Source: Leisingera caerulea DSM 24564 (GTDB lineage: Bacteria; Pseudomonadota; Alphaproteobacteria; Rhodobacterales; Rhodobacteraceae). From it: a stretch of DNA of 64,000 nucleotides. The notes beneath the pieces were generated by a model. It was not told the origin of the DNA and searched no databases. It saw only the letters and a program-made list of their open reading frames with translations. The position numbers were made by a program, and so were the translations under genes. Below are positions 34,272 through 43,164 of the stretch, piece by piece. Location: the NCBI RefSeq assembly GCF_000473325.1, contig NZ_KI421513.1, positions 611,217 to 675,216 on the forward strand, read 5' to 3'. The number at the start of each line of letters is the position of its first letter. The stretch's first letter is position 1.

Positions 34272-35234
34272 ATGACCCAGTATCTGGAATTCGAAAAACC
34301 GCTGGCCGAAATCGAGGGCAAGGCGGAGGAGCTGCGGGCGCTGGCGCGCGCGAATGAGGAAATGGATGTGGCGGATGAGGCCAAGGCGCTGGACGCCAAG
34401 GCGGAGCAGCTGCTGAAGGATCTCTATAAGGAGCTGACGCCCTGGCGCAAATGCCAGGTGGCGCGGCACCCGGAGCGGCCCCATTGCAAGGACTACATCG
34501 AGGCGCTGTTCACCGAGTACACGCCGCTGGCCGGCGACCGGAACTTTGCCGACGATCTGGCGGTGATGGGCGGGCTTGCGCGCTTCAACGATCAGCCGGT
34601 GGTGGTGATCGGCCATGAGAAGGGCAGCGACACCAAATCGCGGATCGAGCGCAATTTCGGCATGGCGCGTCCCGAGGGCTACCGCAAGGCGGTGCGGCTG
34701 ATGGAGATGGCCAGCCGGTTCAAGCTGCCGGTGATCACCCTGGTGGACACAGCCGGCGCCTATCCCGGCAAGGGCGCCGAGGAGCGCGGCCAATCGGAAG
34801 CGATCGCCCGCTCGACCGAGATGTGCCTGAAGATCGGCGTGCCGCTGATTTCGGTGATCATCGGCGAAGGCGGCTCTGGCGGCGCGGTGGCCTTTGCCAC
34901 GGCCAACCGGGTGGCGATGCTGGAGCATTCGATCTATTCGGTGATCAGCCCTGAGGGGTGCGCTTCGATCCTCTGGAAAGACGCGGAAAAGATGCGCGAA
35001 GCGGCGGAAGCGCTGCGGCTGACGGCGCAGGATCTGAACAAGCTGGGCGTCAACGACCGGATCATCCCGGAACCGCTGGGCGGCGCGCACCGGGATCCCA
35101 AGGCGGCGATCAAGGCTGTGGGCGGCGCCATCCAGGAGATGCTGGACGAGCTGAAGGACAAGGACGCAGGCGAGCTGGTCAAGGACCGTCGCCAGAAGTT
35201 CCTGGACATCGGCTCCAAGGGGCTGGCGGCGTAA
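34272..35234 (+). CDS. accA: Acetyl-CoA carboxylase carboxyltransferase subunit alpha
   Basis: 320 residues, full length. N-terminal [54 protein letters not shown] and the oxyanion-forming glycines of [16 protein letters not shown] (about 199-214) are typical. With AccD it transfers the carboxyl group from carboxybiotin to acetyl-CoA, producing malonyl-CoA for fatty-acid synthesis. AGAGG precedes the ATG. A terminator follows. Confidence 0.97.
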   Translation: MTQYLEFEKPLAEIEGKAEELRALARANEEMDVADEAKALDAKAEQLLKDLYKELTPWRKCQVARHPERPHCKDYIEALFTEYTPLAGDRNFADDLAVMGGLARFNDQPVVVIGHEKGSDTKSRIERNFGMARPEGYRKAVRLMEMASRFKLPVITLVDTAGAYPGKGAEERGQSEAIARSTEMCLKIGVPLISVIIGEGGSGGAVAFATANRVAMLEHSIYSVISPEGCASILWKDAEKMREAAEALRLTAQDLNKLGVNDRIIPEPLGGAHRDPKAAIKAVGGAIQEMLDELKDKDAGELVKDRRQKFLDIGSKGLAA

Positions 35235-35259
35235 CTGCCGGAACAGCTTGGTGAATTTG

Positions 35260-35285
35260 AAAGCCCGGCCTTGGCGCCGGGCTTT
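35260..35285 (+). terminator. Terminator hairpin after accA
   Basis: AAAGCCCGGC (35260-35269) pairs with GCCGGGCTTT (35276-35285) around CTTGGC, 25 bases beyond the accA stop. Confidence 0.75.
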
Positions 35286-35393
35286 GCCGTTTCAGGGCCT
35301 GGCCGCCGCTGCGGCAGGGGCGCGGGAACAAATCCGGGTTTGGCGCATTGAGTCAGGAAGAGCCCTCCCTTTGCCCAGCCCGGATATGATGCC

Positions 35394-36269
35394 ATGACAA
35401 CCGACAGCTTTTTCAACGACGCCCGCCGCAAGCGCCTGCAGGAAGTGGACCCGGCGGATTTCGCCTGGGCCGTGCCGATCATGCGAACCGGTTATGCGGG
35501 GCGCGCCCTGGTCTATCTGGCCGTGGCCGGTGTGTCGCTGCGCTCGATCTGGCAGGGCGGCGAGGCCAAGGGCACAGCGGCGGCGCTGGAGTGGCTGCAA
35601 GGCGGCTGGGGCACGGCGGTTATCATCCTCATCACTATCGGGCTGTTTGCCTATGCGGTCTGGCGCATGGTGGACAGTTTCTGGGATCTGGAAGCCTATG
35701 GCAGCGGCGCGAAAGGGCTGATCGCGCGCGCCGGGATGATCGTGACCGGGCTGATCCATCTGGGACTTGGCATTCTGGCGCTGTCGGTGCTGACCGGCTC
35801 CGGCGATGCCTCGGAGGGCGGCGGCGGCGGTCTGAGCGGATATTTCGACAGTACTGCCGGGCAGGCCGCGCTGGCGGTGGCTGGCATCCTGACGATCGGG
35901 TCCGGCGGGTATTACATCCGCAAAGCCTGGAAAGAGTCTTACCGCAACCACCTGCGGGCCAATCCTGTCACCCTGCATCTGAACACCGCCCTGAAGGCCG
36001 GGCTGGCGGCGCATGGGGTGGTGATTGCCATCATCGGCGGCCTGATTCTGCAGGCGGCCCTGTCTGCCTCCGGCGCGCCTGAGGGCGGCATCGGCACCGC
36101 GTTCGACTGGCTGCATGACAAGGTTTATGGCCGTATCCTGGTGACCATTCTGTGCGTTGGCCTGCTGGGGTTCGCCCTGTTCTGCCTGGTCAATGCGCTG
36201 TACCGGATCGTCCCAAAAGCCTCGGACAGCGCGACCGAAACACTGCGCGCGGCTTTGGACAAAAGCTGA
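35394..36269 (+). CDS. DUF1206 domain-containing membrane protein
   Basis: 291 residues with six hydrophobic segments arranged as three repeats of a two-helix unit: first about 30-95 (RTGYAGRALVYLAVAG), second about 113-178 (ARAGMIVTGLIHLGLGILAL), third about 205-270 (KAGLAAHGVVIAIIGGLIL). This is the DUF1206 plan; function unknown, inner membrane. The ribosome binding site is weak. Convergent with the GntR gene, only ten bases apart. Confidence 0.9.
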   Translation: MTTDSFFNDARRKRLQEVDPADFAWAVPIMRTGYAGRALVYLAVAGVSLRSIWQGGEAKGTAAALEWLQGGWGTAVIILITIGLFAYAVWRMVDSFWDLEAYGSGAKGLIARAGMIVTGLIHLGLGILALSVLTGSGDASEGGGGGLSGYFDSTAGQAALAVAGILTIGSGGYYIRKAWKESYRNHLRANPVTLHLNTALKAGLAAHGVVIAIIGGLILQAALSASGAPEGGIGTAFDWLHDKVYGRILVTILCVGLLGFALFCLVNALYRIVPKASDSATETLRAALDKS

Positions 36270-36279
36270 GGCCCGCCCG

Positions 36280-36942
36280 CTAGCCCGCCAGCAGCCGCAG
36301 CCCCTGGGTGACATCGGAGCGCACGGCCAGCCGCAGGCCCGGCTCATCCCCCGCCTTGAGCGCTGCAATGATCAGCCGGTGATTCTGCGGCGGGTCGGTG
36401 CGGCGCAGGCGGCCGTAGAGCGCCCGCATGGTGGGGCCGAGCTGCAGCCAGACGGTTTCCGCCATGGCCAGCATCGCCGGCGCCTGGGCGCGCAGGTAGA
36501 GGGTGCGGTGGAACTCCAGGTTGGTGCGGATATAGCCGACCGCATCGCGTTTTGAGACCATTTCCGCCACAGTTGTGTTGATCATCTGCAGCCGGTCGAT
36601 CAGCGCGATATGCGCCCGCGGCAGGGCACGGCTGGCCAGCTCCACCTCCAGCAAAGCACGCAGGGCGGCCAGTTCCTCAATCCGCTCATTGGACAGCTCC
36701 GGCGTCGACACCCGGCCCGAGGAGGACAGGAACAGCGCGCCCTCGGCGGCCAGCCGCCGCACCGCCTCGCGGGCGGGGGTCATCGAAACTTCGAACTCGC
36801 GGCCGATGCCGCGCAGGGTGAGCGCGGCGCCGGGGGTGATCTCGCCATGCATGATGCGGGTGCGCAGGGACCGGTAGACACGGTCATGCGCCGGCGCAGA
36901 GGCAGAGGCGGCGTCCTGGGATGAGCGGGCAGTCAGATTCAT
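36280..36942 (-). CDS. GntR family transcriptional regulator (FCD domain)
   Basis: 220 residues. Winged helix domain about 18-85 (VYRSLRTRIMHGEITPGAALTLRGIGREFEVSMTPAREAVRRLAAEG, in that span) and a C-terminal all-helical FCD ligand domain with LEFHRTLYLRAQAPAM and HRLIIAALKAGD. FadR-type GntR proteins sense organic acids. No obvious target is adjacent: DUF1206 is convergent and the cyclase gene is downstream of nothing shared. Confidence 0.93.
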   Translation of the reverse strand: MNLTARSSQDAASASAPAHDRVYRSLRTRIMHGEITPGAALTLRGIGREFEVSMTPAREAVRRLAAEGALFLSSSGRVSTPELSNERIEELAALRALLEVELASRALPRAHIALIDRLQMINTTVAEMVSKRDAVGYIRTNLEFHRTLYLRAQAPAMLAMAETVWLQLGPTMRALYGRLRRTDPPQNHRLIIAALKAGDEPGLRLAVRSDVTQGLRLLAG

Positions 36943-37023
36943 GCCCTCATGTGATCACAAAACACGGCCCGGTCAAGCGGGCAGATCCGCGCGTGTCAGC
37001 GCGGCCCGCAACCGCGGCGCCGG

Positions 37024-38856
37024 TCAGGGGCGGCCGGAGAGCCCGGCCAGGCTGAGACCCGTGCGCAGCCGCCGCAGCGGAGCCTGGGCCGCATAGGGAA
37101 AGCCTGCGGTGGCCTGGTCCAGCGTCAGCGGCGCCCCGGCAAGCCTGCCGCAGGCCGCTGCAGCCTCCTCGAAGCTGCCGAGGGCGGCAAGGCTGGCGCA
37201 GTGCAGTGCCAGCGCATGCTGGGCCGCGGGTTCCAGAGCCAGCGCTTCGGCGGCGGCGGCGGCGGCCTCATCCTCCCGCCCGGCGGCCAGCCGGATGGCG
37301 GCCTGCACGGTCAGGACGGCCGGCTGCGGCAGCGGGTTGAGGCGGCGGACCTGATCCAGCACTTTCTGCGCCGCACCGCCCTGCCCCGCCAGATGCAGCA
37401 GCCAGGCGCGCGCCAGCTGGCCCGAAGCGTCGCTGGGATAATCCTGTGCCAGGGTTTCGGCGAGCTGCAGAGCCTCGCCGGACTGGCCCGCGAATTGCGC
37501 TGCCAGCGCCCGCAACTGCAGCACGCCCGCCCCTGGCGGCAGGCCTGCAGTCATCTGCGCGGCCTCGGCGGCGCGCTGCGGCAGGTCCGCCAGCGGACCG
37601 GTCAGCGGATCCAAATGCCACATCGCCGCAAGCGCCTGTGCCTCCGGCCAGTCCGGCGCCATCTGCCGCGCCCGCTGCAGGGCCCGCTCTGCGCCGCTGC
37701 GGTCGCCCTGCTGCATCAGGCTGCGGGCTGTGAAGAGTTGCAAGACGGCCTCATCTGCGGCGTTGCCGGGGGCAAGCTCCGGCAGCGCCTTGCCGAAATA
37801 GCGGACAACGCTGGCCGCCAGTTCCGGGGCGAGCCCGGCAACCGTTTCCTGCGGCTGCGGCGGCAGAATGCTAAGCGGCTCTGCCCCGGCGCCTGCTTGG
37901 AGGATTTTCAGCCTGACCCCGTCCTGCAGGGCGCCTGGCAGATGACCGGTGACCACGAAATCCGCGTCCAGAAGCGCGGCCGCTTCGGCGGGCAGCAGGC
38001 CCTCGGCGGCGCGGGCGCTGGCGGGAGCGATGAGGCGGATGCCCCCGGCCGGGCCCATGCTGCGGATCACGTCCTCTGCCAGCATGGTGGCAACAGCAGG
38101 TTCCAGATCATCAGCGGTGAAGGGCAGGACGGCGATCACCGGGCGGCCTTCGAAGGCGGCCGCAGCCGGAGAGCCGGGAGCCACCGCCGCAACGCTGTTG
38201 TGCTGCTGCCAGCCCCACAGGGCAGCCGCAGCGGCGGCGGCCCCGAGGCCCCCCGCCAGCAGCAGCACGGCAAGCCGCATGCCCCGGTGCGGCTTGGCCG
38301 CCTTGGGCTTGGGCGGCGGGGTGCTGCGGTGCAGGCTGGGCAGCGAGGTCAGCTCCTGCCCCAACGCATAGACATGCACCGGTTGCGGTATATTCTTGAC
38401 TTCATGCAGGCCCATGTCCTCGAACGCATAGGGGATGCGGCCCTGCACCTGCCCGTAAGCCGCAGCCGACAGCGCCACCCCGCCCAGCGGCGCCAGCGCT
38501 TCCAGCCGGGCGGCGATATTGACGTCATCGCCGTAAACATCACCCTGGGCAATCAGCACCTCGCCCAGGGTTATGCCGATCCGTAGCTGCAGGTGGCGGT
38601 TGCGCGCAGCGCCGGCCTGCACCTCCGCCGCGGCCTCCACCGCCGAAATCACGCTGGGAAAGATCGCCAGCACCCCGTCGCCCATCAGCTTGACGATCCG
38701 GCCCTGATGGCTGCGGATCGCCGGGGCGATCAGGCTTTGCTGCTGCGCCAGCACCTGATTGAGCGTGCCGGCGTCATCCTCGGCCATCAGGCGGCTGAAG
38801 CCGGCAATATCCAGCACGAAGATGGCAGCAAGGCGTCTTTGCGGTTTGTCTGGCAC
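37024..38856 (-). CDS. Class III adenylate/guanylate cyclase with TPR-like C-terminus
   Basis: 610 residues. The catalytic domain covers about 1-165: AAIFVLDIAGFSRLMAEDD (metal D16), KLMGDGVLAIF (D60) and DDVNIAARLEALAP. One membrane helix follows (about 193-215), then a domain of the type that follows such cyclases (VIAVLPFTADDLEPAVATMLAEDVIRSM split across about 251-278), and Ala/Leu-rich TPR-like helices (about 365-590). It makes cAMP (or cGMP) in the cytoplasm; the outer part probably senses or binds partners. Monocistronic. Confidence 0.9.
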   Translation of the reverse strand: MPDKPQRRLAAIFVLDIAGFSRLMAEDDAGTLNQVLAQQQSLIAPAIRSHQGRIVKLMGDGVLAIFPSVISAVEAAAEVQAGAARNRHLQLRIGITLGEVLIAQGDVYGDDVNIAARLEALAPLGGVALSAAAYGQVQGRIPYAFEDMGLHEVKNIPQPVHVYALGQELTSLPSLHRSTPPPKPKAAKPHRGMRLAVLLLAGGLGAAAAAAALWGWQQHNSVAAVAPGSPAAAAFEGRPVIAVLPFTADDLEPAVATMLAEDVIRSMGPAGGIRLIAPASARAAEGLLPAEAAALLDADFVVTGHLPGALQDGVRLKILQAGAGAEPLSILPPQPQETVAGLAPELAASVVRYFGKALPELAPGNAADEAVLQLFTARSLMQQGDRSGAERALQRARQMAPDWPEAQALAAMWHLDPLTGPLADLPQRAAEAAQMTAGLPPGAGVLQLRALAAQFAGQSGEALQLAETLAQDYPSDASGQLARAWLLHLAGQGGAAQKVLDQVRRLNPLPQPAVLTVQAAIRLAAGREDEAAAAAAEALALEPAAQHALALHCASLAALGSFEEAAAACGRLAGAPLTLDQATAGFPYAAQAPLRRLRTGLSLAGLSGRP

Positions 38857-38941
38857 GGGCTGGCCTCAGGAACCGGGGCAACTGGAAACGGAAACGTGAC
38901 GCGAGCTTAGCCCGCGCAGCCCGGCCCGCAAAGCACTGAGT

Positions 38942-39628
38942 TTATTCGCCGAACCGGTAGCGGTGCAGGCGGGCTCCGTTTTCCCGCAGCCAGGCGCGGG
39001 GGTCCTGCCAGCGCCCGTGGATACGCTCCACCGTGTCCCAGAAGGCCTGCGAGTGGTTCATTTCCGCAAGATGCGCGACCTCATGGGCGGCGACATAGCG
39101 CAGCACCGCAGGCGGTGCCAGGATCAGCCGCCAAGAATACATCAGTCCGCCGTCCGCGGTACAGGAGCCCCAGCGCGAGCGGGTGTCGCGCAGGGTCAGG
39201 CGGCTGTACCCCTTGCCCAGCCGCGCGGCATAGAAATCCGAGGCCTCGGCCAGCCGGTTGCGCGCCAGCTCTTTCAGATAGCGCTGGAGGGGCCGTGCCG
39301 GGCTGTTCCCCGGCACGGCAATCCGGCCTGCCTCCAGCTGGATGCGCCGCCCTTGGGCGCGTTCGACCACCCGGTTCTGGCCGTCGATGGGCAGCACCGC
39401 GCCGAAATCCGCCTGCACCGCCTCGGGGTGCTTTTGCAGATGGCCGCGGATCCAGTCGGCCTTTTCTTCGGCAAAGGCCAGCGCGGCGCGCTCCGGCAGG
39501 CTTTTGGGCAGGGTCAGCGTCACCCGCCCGTCGAGCGAGGAAATCCGCAGGCTGATCCGCCGCGCCCCGGCTGACCGCCGCAGGGTCAGCGGCACCGGCG
39601 GATCTCCGGGCAGGTGATAATCGGCCAT
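38942..39628 (-). CDS. M48-like (YgjP/DUF45) metallopeptidase
   Basis: 228 residues. YgjP-like family: RSRWGSCTADGGLMYSWRLI (about 150-169) precedes the zinc site HEVAHLAEMNHSQAFW (H182, E183, H186, and H192 nearby). Soluble. Members are widespread but of unclear function. The start at 39628 has GGAAGGGGG upstream; an in-frame upstream methionine would give a longer, unsupported N-terminus. Divergent from the TIGR02300 gene. Confidence 0.9.
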   Translation of the reverse strand: MADYHLPGDPPVPLTLRRSAGARRISLRISSLDGRVTLTLPKSLPERAALAFAEEKADWIRGHLQKHPEAVQADFGAVLPIDGQNRVVERAQGRRIQLEAGRIAVPGNSPARPLQRYLKELARNRLAEASDFYAARLGKGYSRLTLRDTRSRWGSCTADGGLMYSWRLILAPPAVLRYVAAHEVAHLAEMNHSQAFWDTVERIHGRWQDPRAWLRENGARLHRYRFGE

Positions 39629-39727
39629 GCGCGCCCCCTTCCAGGCAAAGGCTTTGACAGTGCCCCCCTCATATGGCAAGGCACCGGAATCGTCGATACG
39701 ACTCACCAGTAAATCAAGGGGATCCAC

Positions 39728-40054
39728 ATGCCCAAGGAAGAATGGGGTGTAAAGCGCGTCTGCCCTACCACTGGAAAGCGCTTTTATGACCTGAACAAGA
39801 ACCCGATCGTCAGCCCCTACACCGGCGAGGTCGTGGAGCTGGATACCGGCAAGACCCGGATGATCGAGGCGGATGCCGAAGACGCGGCTACCCTGAAGGC
39901 CAAAGAGAACCTGGACACGGATGACGTGGTCCTGGAAGATGACGAAGACGTCGATGTCGATCTGGGCGACGATGTCCTGGATGATGACGATGATGACGAC
40001 AACGTCTCGCTGGACGACATTGCCGACATGTCGTCGCCTGAGGACGATTCCTGA
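39728..40054 (+). CDS. TIGR02300 family protein
   Basis: 108 residues. The N-terminal 45 residues (EEWGVKRVCPTTGKRFYDLN, SPYTGE) match the TIGR02300 family of alphaproteobacteria, with CPTTGKRFYD recalling a zinc-ribbon remnant. The rest is an extremely acidic tail (about 47-108), almost entirely Asp/Glu with a run of seven Asp. Function unknown. AAGGGG precedes the ATG. A tRNA gene follows on the same strand. Confidence 0.92.
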   Translation: MPKEEWGVKRVCPTTGKRFYDLNKNPIVSPYTGEVVELDTGKTRMIEADAEDAATLKAKENLDTDDVVLEDDEDVDVDLGDDVLDDDDDDDNVSLDDIADMSSPEDDS

Positions 40055-40239
40055 GGCCATTCAAGCTGTTCGGGGAAGCGTTTGGCCTTCCCCGGACCGC
40101 GCTCCGGCCCTGCCCGGAAAAAATTCGGACCCCGGCGCATTTTCCGCTTGCAGCCCGCGCCGCCGTCCCGTAAACGACGCTCACACCGCGAGACGGGCCG
40201 CACCGGCAACGGAACGGACACCGAAAAGCGGACAGGTTT

Positions 40240-40315
<76 letters not shown>

Positions 40316-40667
40316 AATCTTCACATTCCTCTTCCGACGCAGCCAACGCCTTAAAAATAAAGGCCGGTTACGCTGTTCGAAATCCTCGTTTCAGGGGAAT
40401 ACCGTGGCGGTTTGGCAATCAGGTGCGCAACCCTGCCTGCATGTCCCGAATGCTCCGGTTTTTCCATATTTTCAAAGGGGTTGAGACACTCCTGCGAACG
40501 CGTTCGAACATTTCAGAAGCTTTGATTGTGTGACCGCCCCGACGGCATCGGTGTGCCAGGGCGGGCTGGCAATGATCCGCAAAGGACAGCAGCCGTATCA
40601 TCAGAGACATTCAGAGCCGCGGGAGACTGGAAGGTCTGCCGCCGCGGCCCTGCTTCCCGTGCTTGGG
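40316..40667. other. Intergenic region after tRNA-Ala
   Basis: 352 bases without a recognised gene. Open frames on both strands lack ribosome binding sites. A moderately AT-rich part follows the tRNA (40316-40540). No repeat of the tRNA 3' end that would suggest an integration site was seen in the window. Confidence 0.5.
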
Positions 40668-41108
40668 TCATTCGATACCGTTGGTCTGCTGCAGCTCCCG
40701 CACATACCGGGTGATGCCCTTGACGTCAGCATCGGTCAGCCCCTGCTGCGCAGGCATGTTGCCGAACTTCCAGTGGTGCGCGCGCACGCCGTTGCGGACC
40801 GCAAGCAAGAAGGCCGCATCGCCATGGTGCGAGGGTTCGTAAATCTTGTGAACCAGCGGCGGCCCCATGCCATTGCGGCCTGCAGCGTTATCGCCGTGGC
40901 ACTCGGCACAGACCGCGTCAAATGCGCGCTTGCCGATCTTTGCGGTATCACTCAAATCCGGTGGCAGCTGAACCGCGGTAAGCGGCGCGCCGGGCTCCAG
41001 CACGGCGCGCTGCGCGGTTGCGCCGTCTCTGCCTGCGCTGCTGTAGACGAAATAGGCCGCAGCGGCTGCCACGGCAGCGGCGGCTGTGATGACGAGGGGC
41101 TTTCTCAT
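40668..41108 (-). CDS. Membrane-anchored c-type cytochrome
   Basis: 146 residues. An uncleaved or signal-like N-terminal hydrophobic helix (about 4-22) is followed by one class I cytochrome c domain with heme site CAECH (C67-H71) and axial Met in FGNMPAQQGL (M118). It would carry electrons in the periplasm. Its ATG overlaps the stop of the ABC membrane-domain gene by four bases (ATGA). Being last in the copper-linked operon, it may receive electrons from the multicopper oxidase system or serve a terminal oxidase; that link is inferred. Confidence 0.9.
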   Translation of the reverse strand: MRKPLVITAAAAVAAAAAYFVYSSAGRDGATAQRAVLEPGAPLTAVQLPPDLSDTAKIGKRAFDAVCAECHGDNAAGRNGMGPPLVHKIYEPSHHGDAAFLLAVRNGVRAHHWKFGNMPAQQGLTDADVKGITRYVRELQQTNGIE

Positions 41109-42373
41109 AAGGGTGACTTTCTTTCATGGGTGAATGATGTGCCGCAACGGGCAGGGGCCGGGGTGTACCGGGGATGGCCCGCAGCTTGTCCAAATCCAGG
41201 CGCCTCGATGGCGGGGGCGGCAAAGGCGCGGATTTCCTGATAGCGGATCCGCACGTCCTCGCTTTGCTGGTAAAACCGGAACAGATCCTTCAGCGGCGCG
41301 GAAAATTCCTTGTGCGCAGACAGCATCGCCACAAGCGCCCCCAGCGAGACCCGCTCCTGCAGCACGAAATAGCCGCCCAGGGAATAGAACAGGAACGGAG
41401 TCAGAGCGGTCAGGAAATTGTTGATGGCCTTGGCCAGGAATTTGAGGCGGTGGATCTGCAGGCGCAGGTCCTGCAGCTGCCGGAAACTGCGCGCAGCCGG
41501 CAGCGCGCCCTGTCCCGGCCCCCGCATGCCGCGGTCCAGGATTTCCCCCAGCAGGCGCATTTCGCGGATCCGTTTGCGGGACACCGTGTTCACCCGCCGC
41601 TGCAGCCGCGGCACGATGATCAGCTGCAAGGGCAGCACCGTCAGCGCAGCCGCGGCCAGGATCGGGTCCTGCACAAACATGAACAGCAAAATCGTGGCCA
41701 GCGTCCCGCCTTGCAGCAGCGGCACCGTCAGCATCTCCGAGGCAAAGCCGCCAACAGGTTCAACCTCAGGGCCCAGAACCGGCATGACGGCAGGCTTGCG
41801 CCATGCGGGCCGGTCCCGCCGCCACTGGCGGTAAACGGTAAGGCGGAGGCGGCGCACAAAGCGTTCGGCGACCCGGCCCTTGCTGATATTCAGCCAGTAT
41901 TTGTTGAGGCCGTTGAGCGAGATCGCCGCCAGGTAAGCGCCGCACAGGAAAAACAGCAGCGAGACCTGCGAGAGCTCGAAGCCAAGAACCGGAACCGCGA
42001 TATCCTGGCTTTCAAAGACACGGTTCACGATCTGCTTGGGCAGTTCCAGGGTGAGGTAGAGGATCGGCATCGCAGTCAGGCTGAGCAGGACAAGGACCAT
42101 CTGGTGCCGCCCGGTCGTGCGCAGGATCTGGCGCGGCAGACCGGCCCATGCGCCGCCATCCTGCCCCTGCTCAGCAGCACCGGCTGCTGGCGCAGCCTGC
42201 AACCGCCGCCGCAGCAGCCAGGCGGCCTTGGCAGCCAGGGTCACTGCCAGCATCGCAGGGGCCAGCACCAGCACCAGATGCATCATCGGATGCAGCCAGG
42301 CCGGCGCTGTACTGTCATAATTGAAGCCCAGCGCCGCGGCCGCGTCATGCGCAAGAGTATGGAATTCCGGCAT
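41105..42373 (-). CDS. ABC transporter membrane domain without ATPase domain
   Basis: 422 residues. About six membrane helices between residues 30 and 365 and loop features match ABC exporter type I membrane domains (SKGRVAERFVRRLRLTVYRQW; VSRKRIREMRLLGEILD; SLGALVAMLSAHKEFSAPLKDLFRFY). The sequence stops shortly after SEDVRIRYQEI, where an exporter would enter its nucleotide-binding domain; no Walker A/B is present and no ATPase gene is adjacent. This is a complete gene of a known variant (six-TM domain only), not an obvious frameshift, since the downstream gene overlaps its stop. Confidence 0.85.
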   Translation of the reverse strand: MPEFHTLAHDAAAALGFNYDSTAPAWLHPMMHLVLVLAPAMLAVTLAAKAAWLLRRRLQAAPAAGAAEQGQDGGAWAGLPRQILRTTGRHQMVLVLLSLTAMPILYLTLELPKQIVNRVFESQDIAVPVLGFELSQVSLLFFLCGAYLAAISLNGLNKYWLNISKGRVAERFVRRLRLTVYRQWRRDRPAWRKPAVMPVLGPEVEPVGGFASEMLTVPLLQGGTLATILLFMFVQDPILAAAALTVLPLQLIIVPRLQRRVNTVSRKRIREMRLLGEILDRGMRGPGQGALPAARSFRQLQDLRLQIHRLKFLAKAINNFLTALTPFLFYSLGGYFVLQERVSLGALVAMLSAHKEFSAPLKDLFRFYQQSEDVRIRYQEIRAFAAPAIEAPGFGQAAGHPRYTPAPARCGTSFTHERKSPL

Positions 42374-42394
42374 CGGCCGTCCTTGTTCCGGTCA

Positions 42395-42422
42395 GCGGAA
42401 GGCGGGCAGGCCCGCCTTCCGC
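42395..42422. other. 12-bp perfect hairpin inside the copper operon
   Basis: GCGGAAGGCGGG (42395-42406) and CCCGCCTTCCGC (42411-42422) flank CAGG, between the cupredoxin stop and the ABC membrane-domain start. No T-run; may set relative mRNA levels of the two parts of the operon. Confidence 0.7.
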
Positions 42423-42429
42423 CACGGGC

Positions 42430-43128
42430 TTACTTCAGCGCGGTCAGGGTCAGCTTGCCCTTAATCCGCTCGGCAACGAATTCGATGGCATCGCCGGCCT
42501 TGAGCAGGTCCAGCATCGCGTCATCCGCCACCCGGAACACCATGGTCATCGCTGGCATCTCCAGATCCACCAGTTCCTCGTGGATGATGGTGACCTTGCC
42601 GGACTTGGGATCGACCTTCTTGACGGTGCCTTTGGTGAAGGTGCCATCGCTGCCGTCAAGCACAGCAACCGGCCCGTGCATGCCGGATTCATAGTGGCCG
42701 GGGATCAGGCAGGCGAATTCGAAGGTGCCGGCGTTGGAGAAGGTCCAGACGACCTCGCCCGATACGCCGGGATCCAGACGCACCGAGTTCGGGTCGTCAT
42801 GCTCCATCTCCATCTTGGCCATCATCGCCTTGTGGTGGACATTGCGCTCTGCTGTATCCAGCACGAACTCATGCTCCAGCTCGCCCGCGTTGGTGATCAC
42901 GAATTTGACCGTCTCGCCCTTGGCGAAGGAAAAACTGGAGGGCTCGAACAGCATTTCGCCGTCATCGGTTTCCTTCATGGTCACGGCGACCTCGCGGTTC
43001 ACGTGCGCGGCCTCGCCGGGTTTGCCGACTTCCATGCCGCCGCCGTGGCCGCCGCCGTGGGTGCCTCCGGCATAGGCGGGAGCTGCGGAAAGGACGCCCA
43101 GCAGGGCTGCGGAAAGGATCTTGTTCAT
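42430..43128 (-). CDS. Periplasmic cupredoxin-CusF fusion copper protein
   Basis: 232 residues. Signal peptide 1-20, a Gly/His-rich segment (about 21-32), a plastocyanin-like domain with type 1 copper ligands H86, C140, H145 and M150 (EHEFVL; FACLIPGHYESGMHG), then a CusF-type domain (about 163-232) with H183 and MPAMTMVF (M191, M194, M196). CusF domains bind Cu(I) or Ag(I) and hand it to exporters; the cupredoxin half can bind or transfer copper. It follows the multicopper oxidase by 36 bases. Confidence 0.92.
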   Translation of the reverse strand: MNKILSAALLGVLSAAPAYAGGTHGGGHGGGMEVGKPGEAAHVNREVAVTMKETDDGEMLFEPSSFSFAKGETVKFVITNAGELEHEFVLDTAERNVHHKAMMAKMEMEHDDPNSVRLDPGVSGEVVWTFSNAGTFEFACLIPGHYESGMHGPVAVLDGSDGTFTKGTVKKVDPKSGKVTIIHEELVDLEMPAMTMVFRVADDAMLDLLKAGDAIEFVAERIKGKLTLTALK

Positions 43129-43164
43129 GTCTGTCTCCTCGTCAGGTTTAGTAGAAGCCAGGGG

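Noticed and set aside
40419..40610. Possible 63-residue gene after tRNA-Ala
   Set aside because: No Shine-Dalgarno sequence and no similarity recognised.
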